Below are positions 1 to 6,758 of a DNA stretch of 64,000 nucleotides, one piece after another. The notes under the pieces are model-generated. The model made no database searches. It saw only the letters and a list, made by a program, of their open reading frames with translations, and was not told the DNA's origin. Position 1 is the stretch's first letter; every line of letters begins with the position of its first letter. The position numbers and the translations under genes are program-made. The stretch is from Arenimonas composti TR7-09 = DSM 18010 (GTDB taxonomy: Bacteria; Pseudomonadota; Gammaproteobacteria; Xanthomonadales; Xanthomonadaceae), in NCBI RefSeq assembly GCF_000426365.1, contig NZ_AUFF01000007.1, forward strand, positions 1 to 64,000. The letters run 5' to 3'.

Positions 1-384
1 GCGAAAGCCGGCGCGGGTGGCCCACGTTCGGCTCGGCGCTCCACGAGTCGTGATCCGGATGGAGTTCCCGGCGGCGAAGGGCGGGACGAGCGCGCGCCGC
101 GACGAAAGCTCCGCGGTCACCGCTGGCAGGCCCGATACAGGCCGCCACCGCCGATCGCCACGAATGGCGGTTCGTCCGCAACCGCGCAGAAAACGCTTCG
201 GGCTTCGCGACTCGCGGGCGCTCGGGTTTCCAGTTCCCGAACCGCCGCAGAAGACCGGGCCCGGCCTCCGCGGAAGGCACAAGTTTTTCCCGAGCCGCGA
301 GGAGGGAAAAAGCTTGTGACTTTCGCGGAGGCCGGGCTTGCGTACCCGTGTCCTGCGCGGAGGCCGGGCCCGCGCACCCGCGCG
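1..384. other. Gene-free segment downstream of the threonine aldolase gene
   Basis: I see no convincing gene here; the open frames on both strands lack family signatures. The stretch holds a long imperfect inverted repeat at 259-337 and further copies of the GCGGAGGCCGGGC unit near 357-370. It may contain the 3' flank of a gene lying outside the window, but nothing supports one inside. Confidence 0.5.
259..337. repeat. Long imperfect inverted repeat (hairpin) downstream of ltaE
   Basis: The arms at 259-291 and 304-337 are about 33-34 bases. They match with roughly three mismatches and one gap around a 12-base loop. The arms contain GCCCGGCCTCCGCG on one side and CGCGGAGGCCGGGC on the other, with an A/T run (TTTTTCCC / GGGAAAAA) next to the loop. 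A third copy of the arm's end lies near 357-370. It lies past the stop of the leftward aldolase gene, so it could act as a terminator or be a mobile palindromic element. Confidence 0.7.
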
Positions 385-1416
385 CTATCGGAAGAAGCCG
401 CGGAAGGCGGCGATGGTCCGGTCGATGCCGTCTTCGTCGATGTCGAGGTGGGTGGCGAGGCGGATGCGCGGGCCACGGCCGGCGGCGATCACGATGCCGC
501 GCGCGCGCAGGTGTTCCGCCAGTGCCTGCTGCGTGCCTTCAGGCACGGTGACGAAGACGAGGTTGGTATGGGCACCGTCGACCTGCAGCGCCGGGATCGC
601 GCGCAGGGCCGCGGCGAGTTCGCCGGCGCGGCGGTGGTCGTCGGCGAGGCGGCCGACGTGATGGTCGAGCGCGTACTGGCCCATCGCCGCGAGGATGCCG
701 GCCTGGCGCCAGCCGCCGCCGAGCACCTTGCGCCAGCGCCGCGCCTTCGCGATCAGCGCGGCGCTCCCGAGCAGCACCGAGCCGACCGGCGCGCCGAGAC
801 CCTTGCTGAGGCAGACCGAGACGCTGTCGAAGTGGCGGGCGATCTCGCGCGCCGGCACGCCGCAGGCGGTCGCGGCATTGAACAGCCGGGCGCCGTCGAG
901 GTGGTAGCCGAGGCCGTGCGCGCGGGCGAAGGCGCCGGCGTCGGCGAGGTAGGGCAGCGGCAGCGGCCGGCCGTGCCAGGTGTTCTCGAGCGCGAGCAGG
1001 CGGGTGCGGGCGAAATGCGGGTCGCCTTCCGGCTTGATCGCGGCGGCGAGCGCGTCCAGCGGCAGGGTGCCGTCGGCCGCGTGCGGGATCGGCTGGGGCT
1101 GGACCGAGCCGAGCACGGCGGCGCCACCGCCTTCGTACTTGTAGGTGTGGGCGTCGGCGCCGACCAGGTATTCGTCGCCGCGCTCGCAATGCGCCATCAG
1201 CGCCAGCAGGTTCGACATCGTGCCGCTGGGCACGAACAGCCCGGCGTCGAAGCCGAGGTCGCCGGCGAGGCGGACCTGCAGTGCGTTCACCGTCGGATCG
1301 TCGCCGAACACGTCGTCGCCGACCGGCGCCCGCAGCCCGGCCTCGCGCATCGCCGCCGTCGGCTGCGTCACCGTGTCGCTGCGCAGGTCGCAAGGGGTCA
1401 GATCCCTTTTCTCCAT
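385..1416 (-). CDS. ltaE: Low-specificity L-threonine aldolase (PLP enzyme)
   Basis: This 343-residue fold-type I PLP enzyme should cleave L-threonine or L-allo-threonine to glycine and acetaldehyde in the cytoplasm. The family signatures are the N-terminal [11 protein letters not shown] strand, the [15 protein letters not shown] region, the [10 protein letters not shown] aspartate region and the Schiff-base lysine in [15 protein letters not shown] chose the ATG at 1416 because it is the only start just ahead of the conserved DLRSDTVT block. Unusually, its first eight codons (MEKRDLTP) lie inside an interspersed inverted repeat (1394-1466). The family assignment is secure; exact stereospecificity is not visible. 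Confidence 0.93.
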   Translation of the reverse strand: MEKRDLTPCDLRSDTVTQPTAAMREAGLRAPVGDDVFGDDPTVNALQVRLAGDLGFDAGLFVPSGTMSNLLALMAHCERGDEYLVGADAHTYKYEGGGAAVLGSVQPQPIPHAADGTLPLDALAAAIKPEGDPHFARTRLLALENTWHGRPLPLPYLADAGAFARAHGLGYHLDGARLFNAATACGVPAREIARHFDSVSVCLSKGLGAPVGSVLLGSAALIAKARRWRKVLGGGWRQAGILAAMGQYALDHHVGRLADDHRRAGELAAALRAIPALQVDGAHTNLVFVTVPEGTQQALAEHLRARGIVIAAGRGPRIRLATHLDIDEDGIDRTIAAFRGFFR

Positions 1417-1466
1417 GGCGTCATTTGACCACGTCGAAACGTCGCGGAGAAAAGGGCTCTGACCCC
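1394..1466. repeat. GGGGTCAGA / TCTGACCCC inverted repeat carrying the ltaE start codon
   Basis: The two 21-base arms at 1394-1414 and 1446-1466 are complementary except for one position, around a 31-base centre. The arms begin GGGGTCAGATCCC and end GGGCTCTGACCCC. This type of palindrome resembles interspersed REP-like elements of proteobacteria. The left arm covers the ltaE start codon and first codons; the right arm lies 32 bases from the cytochrome b561 stop. Confidence 0.85.
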
Positions 1467-1498
1467 GGTTGTTGCAGGGGGAGTACCAGGCCCCGGTT

Positions 1499-2038
1499 CT
1501 AGCGCATGCGCCCCAGCGTGTCGTCTCCCCGCACGAAGTGGTGATACAGCGCCGCCAGCACATGCGCCCCGATGACCCAGTAGAAGGCGCTGCCGAGCGC
1601 CTTGTGCCAGTCCTCCAGACGTTCGGCGAGCGCCGGGTCGGGGGCGATCAGCGCCGGCAGCGCGACGTCGGCGAACGGCAGCCGCACCGCCTTGCCGTCG
1701 GCCCACGCGGTCGCCAGGCCGAGCAGCGGCTGCACCAGCAGGAAGGCGTACAGGGACAGGTGCAGGACGGCCGCGGGTAGCGCCTGCCAGAGCGGCAGCG
1801 GCGGGGTGATCGGCGGCGCCCCGTGGCGCAGGCGCAGGGCCAGACGCGGCAGCACGAGCACCAGCACGAAGATGCCGAGCCAGAAATGGCCCTGCACCAT
1901 CAGCGTGCGCCCGAGCGAGCCGCGGGCGAAGCCGCTTCGGAACTCGATCGCCGCATAGGCGACCAGGACGAGCGCCGCCATCAGCCAGTGCAGGCGGCGC
2001 AGGGCGGGGCGGTAGCGCGGCGGATTCGGCGAGGTCAT
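1499..2038 (-). CDS. Cytochrome b561 family membrane protein
   Basis: This 179-residue protein has four hydrophobic spans and the layout of bacterial cytochrome b561, a di-haem b inner-membrane electron carrier. Candidate haem-ligand histidines sit in LHWLMAA (helix 1), QGHFWLGIF (helix 2), and WHKALGSAFYWVIGAHVLAALYHHF (helices 3-4). The start ATG at 2038 precedes MTSPNPPRYR. It is divergent from xthA, with about 155 bases between them. A cytochrome b of a redox complex is the main alternative, but the short single-domain length favours b561. The physiological electron donor and acceptor are not evident. Confidence 0.85.
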   Translation of the reverse strand: MTSPNPPRYRPALRRLHWLMAALVLVAYAAIEFRSGFARGSLGRTLMVQGHFWLGIFVLVLVLPRLALRLRHGAPPITPPLPLWQALPAAVLHLSLYAFLLVQPLLGLATAWADGKAVRLPFADVALPALIAPDPALAERLEDWHKALGSAFYWVIGAHVLAALYHHFVRGDDTLGRMR

Positions 2039-2193
2039 GGCGGGCTCCCGGAGGGGTACATGGCCACGATGCCGGAACGCTCCTGACACGACCTTGACGG
2101 CCGTCAAGGCCGTTCCCGCGCGGCCGGTACGCCGCTGCGCGGTCGCCGCCGCGATCGGCCACAATCGCCGCAGCGGAGAACGAGCCGGAGCCC

Positions 2194-2979
2194 ATGACCA
2201 CGATCGCCACCTGGAACGTCAATTCCCTCAACGTGCGCATGCCGCACCTGCAGCAGTGGCTGCAGTCCGCGCAGCCGGACATCGTCGCGCTGCAGGAAAC
2301 GAAGCTCGACGACCCGAAGTTCCCCGACGACGTGCTCGCCAGTCTCGGCTACCGCAGCGTGTTCTGCGGGCAGAAGACCTACAACGGCGTCGCGATCCTG
2401 TCGCGCAAGCCTTTCACCGCCGAGTGCATCACCGCGGTGCCGGGCCTCGAGGACGAGCAGAAGCGCGTGATCGCCGCCACCGTCGGCGACCTGCGCATCG
2501 TCGACCTGTACGTGGTCAACGGTCAGGCGGTCGGCAGCGAGAAGTACGCCTACAAGCTGCGCTGGCTGGAGGCGGTGCGCGAGTGGCTGCGTGCGGAACT
2601 GCAGGCGCATCCGAACCTGGTCGTGCTCGGCGACTTCAACATCGCCCCCGACGACCGCGACGTGCACGACCCGGCGATCTGGAACGCCGACAGCATCCAC
2701 TCCTCGACCGGCGAACGCGCCGCGCTGCAGTCGCTGCTCGCCCTCGGCCTGCACGACGCCTTCCGCCTGAAGAACGACGGGGGCGGCCACTTCAGCTGGT
2801 GGGACTACCGGATGGGCGCCTTCCGCCGCGGCCTCGGCCTGCGCATCGACCTGATCCTGGTCAGCGACGCGCTGAAGTCACGCGTCGCCGCCTGCACGAT
2901 CGACCGCGAACCGCGCACCTGGGAGCGGCCGAGTGACCACGCCCCCGTCGTCCTCGAGCTCACCGACCCGTACCCGTAG
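2194..2979 (+). CDS. xthA: Exodeoxyribonuclease III (AP endonuclease, XthA/ExoA family)
   Basis: This 261-residue Mg-dependent endonuclease/exonuclease/phosphatase-fold enzyme incises abasic sites and degrades duplex DNA 3'-5' in base excision repair. Visible motifs are the WNVNS strand at the N-terminus, the metal-binding glutamate in LQETK, GDFNIAP near residue 150, WWDYRMGAF, LRIDLILVS and the terminal SDHAPVVLE catalytic Asp-His pair. Length matches the family. The TAG stop falls inside the first bases of a REP palindrome (2976-3038). It is transcribed away from the b561 gene. Confidence 0.95.
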   Translation: MTTIATWNVNSLNVRMPHLQQWLQSAQPDIVALQETKLDDPKFPDDVLASLGYRSVFCGQKTYNGVAILSRKPFTAECITAVPGLEDEQKRVIAATVGDLRIVDLYVVNGQAVGSEKYAYKLRWLEAVREWLRAELQAHPNLVVLGDFNIAPDDRDVHDPAIWNADSIHSSTGERAALQSLLALGLHDAFRLKNDGGGHFSWWDYRMGAFRRGLGLRIDLILVSDALKSRVAACTIDREPRTWERPSDHAPVVLELTDPYP

Positions 2980-3038
2980 GAGCGGCTTCAGCCGCGATCC
3001 GATCGGGCGATTGGCATCGCGGCTGAAGCCGCTCCTAC
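2976..3038. repeat. REP-type palindrome, two full arms
   Basis: The arm starting GTAGGAGCGGCTTCAGCC at 2976-2998 and its exact reverse complement at 3016-3038 flank a 17-base centre. The same 23-base arm occurs at 21496, 27053, 21536, 27146 and 37388. The left arm's TAG is the stop codon of xthA. It lies between two convergent genes, where such palindromes often stabilise mRNA 3' ends. Confidence 0.9.
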
Positions 3039-3050
3039 AAAGGGGAGCGG

Positions 3051-4841
3051 TCAGTTGCCGGCTTCGGGCTTGCCGCCGACCAGGCCCGCGAGGTCGCCAC
3101 CCGACAGGCCGACGTCCTTCATCAGCGAGTCGATCAGCGGCGCCTGGGCGCGATAACGCAGGGCGCTGGCGACGACCTGCTCGGCGAGGTTGCCTCCGTT
3201 CGCGCCACCACCGCCGTTGCCGCCCTCGACCGCCGCGGCGGCGCCGTTGCCGCCGCTCAGCCCGTCGACCTGGATGATCTTGATGCCGTCGATCGACTGC
3301 ATCGGCTTGACGCTCTCGCGGATGATGTCCGGCAGGTGCTTGAGCAGGGCCAGTCGCAGCTGCATCGCGATCTGTTCGGCCGACAGCGTGTTCGCGGCCT
3401 CGTTGACCTTCAGCTGACCCTCGGCATCGACCGCGTAACGGGCCGCCGCGGCTTCGGCGCGCAGCTTCTCGGCGACGGCGTCGGCTTCGGCGCGCACCTT
3501 CTCGGCGGTCGACTCGCCCTCGGCCTCGATGCGGCGCTGGTCGGCGTTCGCGGTCGCCAGCGTGCGGATCGCCTCGGCCTTCTGCTCGGCGGCTTCCTTG
3601 TCGGCCTTCGCGGCGACGGTGATCGCGATCTGCTCGCGCTCGGCTTCCTTCGCCGCCTCGACCAGCTCGATGCGCTTCTGGCGTTCGGCGCGCTCGACCT
3701 CGCGCACGGTGTCGACCTGCTCGGCGGCCTTCACCGCCTCCGCGCGGGCGGCGTCGGCGGCGGCCTGCGCCTCGGACTGCGCCTTCGACTTCTCGGCGAT
3801 CGCGATCGCCTTGTCCTGCTCGGCGAGCTCGACGATCTTCAGCTGCACGACGCGCGCGGTCTCGACGTTCTTCGCCTTCTCGATCTCGCGCTCCTTCAGC
3901 TGCTGCTCCATCGCGATGCGCTGCTCCTCGACCGCGCGCTGGGCGCCGATCTTGGCCTGGTCGATCTGCTGCTGCGCGGCGATCTGCGCGCCCTCGGCCT
4001 CCTGCTGCTTGGCGGCCTGCTCGCGGGCGATCTCGGCGGCCTGCGCGGCGCGGCGGATCTCGATCTCGCGCGCCTGCTCGAGCTTGGCGTACTCCTGGTC
4101 GCGGGAGATCTGCAGGCGCTGCTGCTCGGCCTCCAGGTTCTTGCGCTGCACCAGCACCTCGGTGTCCTGCTCGATCTCGTTGCGCTTCTTGCGGCGCAGC
4201 TCGATCGCCTCGGTCAGCTTGGTCAGGCCCTCGGCGTCGAACGCGTTGTCGGGGTTGAAGAATTCCTTGCTCGTCTGGTCGAGGCCGGTCAGCGACACCG
4301 ACTCCAGCTCGAGGCCGTTCTTGAGGATGTCCTCCGACACCACCTGCTGCACCTTCTGCACGAACAGCGCGCGCTGCTCGTGCAGTTCCTCCATCCCCAT
4401 CTCGGCGGCGACCGAACGCAGCGCGTCGACGAACTTGCCCTCGACCAGCTCCTTCAGCGCCTCCGGCTCCATCGTCTTCATGCCGAGCGTCTGCGCGGCG
4501 TTGGCGATCGATTCCTCGACCGGCTGCACGCGCACGTAGAACTCCGCCTGCACGTCGACGCGCATGCGGTCGCGGGTGATCAGCGCCTGCTGGCGCGCGC
4601 GCTGCACGTCCAGCTTCAGCGTGTTCATGTTCACCCGGATGATCTCGTGCAGCACCGGGAACACCAGCGCGCCGCCGTTGACGATCACCTTCTGCCCGCC
4701 GAAGCCGGTGCGCACGAAGGAGATCTCCTTGGTCGCGCGCCGGTACAGCCGGGCGACGATGAACATCACGAACAGCAGGAAACCGACCGCGACCGCCGCG
4801 ATCATCAGGATGCCCATCAGGTCCATGCCCTTGAATTCCAT
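3051..4841 (-). CDS. yqiK: Flotillin family membrane-scaffold protein (YqiK type)
   Basis: This 596-residue protein has one N-terminal transmembrane segment (about residues 10-32). A band 7/SPFH domain follows (about 40-200, with TGFGGQKVIVNGG and ITRDRMRVDVQAEFYVRV). Then comes a very long Glu/Ala/Gln coiled coil (about 230-500) and a glycine-rich, lower-complexity tail. This is the flotillin/YqiK architecture of proteins that assemble membrane microdomains. It is the last gene of a tight four-gene operon, starting 2 bases after yqiJ; NfeD/OB-fold proteins typically pair with flotillins. Start is ATG 4841 (MEFKGMDLMG). The cargo or partners are unknown. Confidence 0.92.
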   Translation of the reverse strand: MEFKGMDLMGILMIAAVAVGFLLFVMFIVARLYRRATKEISFVRTGFGGQKVIVNGGALVFPVLHEIIRVNMNTLKLDVQRARQQALITRDRMRVDVQAEFYVRVQPVEESIANAAQTLGMKTMEPEALKELVEGKFVDALRSVAAEMGMEELHEQRALFVQKVQQVVSEDILKNGLELESVSLTGLDQTSKEFFNPDNAFDAEGLTKLTEAIELRRKKRNEIEQDTEVLVQRKNLEAEQQRLQISRDQEYAKLEQAREIEIRRAAQAAEIAREQAAKQQEAEGAQIAAQQQIDQAKIGAQRAVEEQRIAMEQQLKEREIEKAKNVETARVVQLKIVELAEQDKAIAIAEKSKAQSEAQAAADAARAEAVKAAEQVDTVREVERAERQKRIELVEAAKEAEREQIAITVAAKADKEAAEQKAEAIRTLATANADQRRIEAEGESTAEKVRAEADAVAEKLRAEAAAARYAVDAEGQLKVNEAANTLSAEQIAMQLRLALLKHLPDIIRESVKPMQSIDGIKIIQVDGLSGGNGAAAAVEGGNGGGGANGGNLAEQVVASALRYRAQAPLIDSLMKDVGLSGGDLAGLVGGKPEAGN

Positions 4842-4843
4842 CT

Positions 4844-5518
4844 TCAGCCTCTGGGGTGCAGTTCGGGGTTGTCGGTGCGGATCGCGCGGAAACGGTTGCC
4901 GTCCTGGGCGACGAGCAGAACGCTCTCGCCGGCGTCGAACGCCTCGCCGGCGTTGTCGGGTTCGAGCATCACGTAATGCATCTGGCCATGCTGGTCGCGC
5001 ACTTTCGCCTGCGCCGGCGAGCCGCTGCGCGCCGTGCCGAGCACGATGGTCGCCATGCGTCCGACGAGGGTGGCGCGCGAGACGGCGTCGGTCTCGTCCT
5101 TCGGCAGCACCTTCGCCAGTACGCCGCCGAACACGCGAACACTCGGCAAGCTCACCGGCAGCGCCACCGGCGCCGCGATCCACCACGGCAGCAGCGCGCC
5201 GCTGAAGCTCCACAGCGCGCCCTGCAGCACGTAGCCGGTGATGCCGAACGCGACCAGGAACACCGCCACCAGGATCAGCACCGGCACCTTGCCGAAATGC
5301 AGCCAGCCGAGCAGGCGGTCGAAGTAGCCGGCGGCCATGATCTCGGAGCCGTCGACGTGCGCGTGCAGGTCGTGGTCGACGTCGAAGAAACCGTCGAGCA
5401 GGCCGTGCGAACTCAGCCCGAACACGAAGCCGAGCATCTCGATCGCCGCCAGGATCAGCATCATCGCCAGCGCGATCGTGAAGGGCAGGTTGTCCGCGGC
5501 GGTGATGAAGTGAAACAT
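4844..5518 (-). CDS. yqiJ: YqiJ-like inner membrane protein with C-terminal OB-fold
   Basis: This 224-residue protein has N-terminal membrane spans (about residues 10-35 and 75-125) flanking a loop with DVDHDLHAHVDG. The soluble C-terminal domain (about 140-220) resembles the OB-fold of YqiJ/NfeD proteins (LVGRMATIVLGTARSGSPAQAKVRDQHGQ shape). YqiJ is the partner of the flotillin YqiK. The start ATG shares one base with the pspA stop (TGATG), and yqiK follows 2 bases on, so the two are translationally linked. The specific role is inferred only from family and context. Confidence 0.85.
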   Translation of the reverse strand: MFHFITAADNLPFTIALAMMLILAAIEMLGFVFGLSSHGLLDGFFDVDHDLHAHVDGSEIMAAGYFDRLLGWLHFGKVPVLILVAVFLVAFGITGYVLQGALWSFSGALLPWWIAAPVALPVSLPSVRVFGGVLAKVLPKDETDAVSRATLVGRMATIVLGTARSGSPAQAKVRDQHGQMHYVMLEPDNAGEAFDAGESVLLVAQDGNRFRAIRTDNPELHPRG

Positions 5519-6090
5519 CAGCCCTCCGTCCGCGACTTGAAGCCGGCCAGGCGTTCGCGGATGCGCTCGCGGCGGGCGAGTTCGTCGAGTTCGCCGAGAC
5601 GCGCCGCGTCCGGGCCACGCGCGGGCTGCGCGAACGTCGCCGGCGGGACGCGCGGCGTGCGCCCGGAGGCCAGTTCGTCCTCGAGTTCGCGGCGCCGCGC
5701 GGCGAGCGCGCCGGCCCAGGCCTCGAGTTCGTGCTGGCGATCGACCGCGTCGGCGATGCTGTCCTCGAGCACCGGCAGCTGCGCCTCGATGTCCAGCTGG
5801 CGGGCGATCGCCGCCTCGGCGAGATCGTCGCGGCCCTCGCGGACGGCGAGTTCGATGCGCTCCGCGAGCTCCTCGTGGCGGCGGTTCTCCTCCGCCAGCC
5901 GCTTCGTCGCCAGGTGGCGGGTGGCGATCGCCTGGCCGAGTTCCGCGCGGACCTCCTCCGCGGTCGCGTCCAGCTCGCGGATCGCCTGGGCCAGGACGAG
6001 GTCCGGCCCGGCGGTCTCGACGCGGTCGAGCAGCGCGTGCACGGAGCCGGCGATCAGCCGGCCGACGCGGGTGCCGATGGCTTCCTTCAT
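5518..6090 (-). CDS. PspA/IM30 family membrane-stress protein
   Basis: This 190-residue, almost entirely helical and charged protein fits PspA/IM30 (ESCRT-III-like) membrane-repair proteins. It has an N-terminal amphipathic start (MKEAIGTRVGRLIAGSVHALLDRVE), the family-like block LVLAQAIRELDATAEEVRAELGQAIATRH, and long coiled coil to about residue 135. At 190 residues it is shorter than E. coli PspA (222). The start overlaps the upstream regulator's stop by ATGA. Lying between an RHH-like regulator and YqiJ/YqiK, it probably supports the flotillin module at the inner membrane. Confidence 0.88.
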   Translation of the reverse strand: MKEAIGTRVGRLIAGSVHALLDRVETAGPDLVLAQAIRELDATAEEVRAELGQAIATRHLATKRLAEENRRHEELAERIELAVREGRDDLAEAAIARQLDIEAQLPVLEDSIADAVDRQHELEAWAGALAARRRELEDELASGRTPRVPPATFAQPARGPDAARLGELDELARRERIRERLAGFKSRTEG

Positions 6091-6614
6091 GGCGTGGTCC
6101 TCTGCGGGGGATTGCTGCGGTCCAGGATCAGGCCGGCCAGCTCGAGCGTCCCCTGCATCCCCTCGGCGACGATGTCGGGATCATAACAAGGGGCCCTGCG
6201 GGTGACGCCGAGGCGCAGCACGGCCTCGATGTAGCGGAAGACGCGGTCGGCCAGGCCGGCCTCGAAGGCCTTCAGCGCCTCGTCGCCGCCCTTGCGCGGG
6301 GCCGGTGCCGGGCCGGCCATCAGGAACGCGGCGAGGTCGGGCAGCCAGTGCAGGCTGTCGGCGACGAGGTCCGAGCGCATGCGCCCGGCGGCCTCGCGCT
6401 GGCGCAGTTCGGCGGCGGTCGGCTCGAGCCGGTCGCGCAGGCCGGCGAGCAGCGATTCGTAGCCGCCGGCATCGCCGGCATCGGCACGGGCGCGTGCGAT
6501 CAGCGCCCGTATTTTCTCGCTCGGCGTGCTCGCGCCGGGGATCCGCAGCGCCGCCAGGAACGCCGCATCGTCGTCGCTGACCCGGACGCTGAGGGGGATG
6601 GACTTGCCGGCCAT
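6087..6614 (-). CDS. Putative ribbon-helix-helix regulator with novel C-terminal domain, first gene of the PspA-flotillin operon
   Basis: I do not recognise a named family for this 175-residue protein. The first about 40 residues (IPLSVRVSDDDAAFLAAL then TPSEKIRALIARAR) have the strand-helix-helix pattern of RHH/MetJ-Arc DNA-binding domains, with the SxSExIR-like second helix. The rest is helical (LRDRLEPTAAELRQREAAGR; RVFRYIEAVLRLGV) and unassigned. ATG 6614 is preferred over 6629 because GGAG sits 7 bases upstream. Its stop overlaps the pspA start (ATGA). A palindrome lies in its own promoter, which suggests autoregulation. The DNA-binding role is inference. Confidence 0.75.
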   Translation of the reverse strand: MAGKSIPLSVRVSDDDAAFLAALRIPGASTPSEKIRALIARARADAGDAGGYESLLAGLRDRLEPTAAELRQREAAGRMRSDLVADSLHWLPDLAAFLMAGPAPAPRKGGDEALKAFEAGLADRVFRYIEAVLRLGVTRRAPCYDPDIVAEGMQGTLELAGLILDRSNPPQRTTP

Positions 6615-6642
6615 GCCAGTGCTCCGCATTCACTTGATGACG

Positions 6643-6670
6643 AGTGTATGCGGATGCATACGGATGTCAA
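6643..6670 (-). promoter_or_regulatory. Promoter of the RHH-pspA-yqiJ-yqiK operon with embedded palindromic operator
   Basis: Read on the minus strand, there is a perfect -35 TTGACA (6670-6665), a 16-base spacer and a -10 TACACT (6648-6643, 4/6 match). The predicted leader is about 20 bases to ATG 6614. The spacer contains the palindrome GTATGC-ATCC-GCATAC (6646-6661). It also holds two tandem 10-base CATCCG-type repeats. RHH proteins typically bind such short repeats, so a regulator bound here would block RNA polymerase. Confidence 0.75.
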
Positions 6671-6677
6671 CAGAAGG

Positions 6678-6755
6678 CGAGAAACGAGGAACGAGGAACG
6701 AGGAACGAGTGAAGGCCGGTGCGCCGCCAACTCGTTCCTCGTTCCTCGTTACTCG
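6678..6755. repeat. CGAGGAA heptamer inverted repeat
   Basis: The left arm (6678-6709) is a run of 7-base units CGAGAAA, CGAGGAA x3 ending CGAG. The right arm (6731-6755) is the complementary CTCGTTC/CTCGTTA run. About 21 bases separate them. It ends 3 bases before the stop codon of the leftward EAL gene and 7 bases from the -35 of the pspA operon. Related elements lie at 48261-48347 and 57461-57618. It could fold into a long hairpin acting as a 3' end. Confidence 0.85.
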
Positions 6756-6758
6756 CTT

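Noticed and set aside
316-1428. A 370-codon rightward frame over the threonine aldolase
   Set aside because: It is antisense to a conserved PLP enzyme and has no motifs.
6678-6755. CRISPR array
   Set aside because: The units are 7-base and in facing inverted runs, with no 20-40-base spacers and no cas genes.
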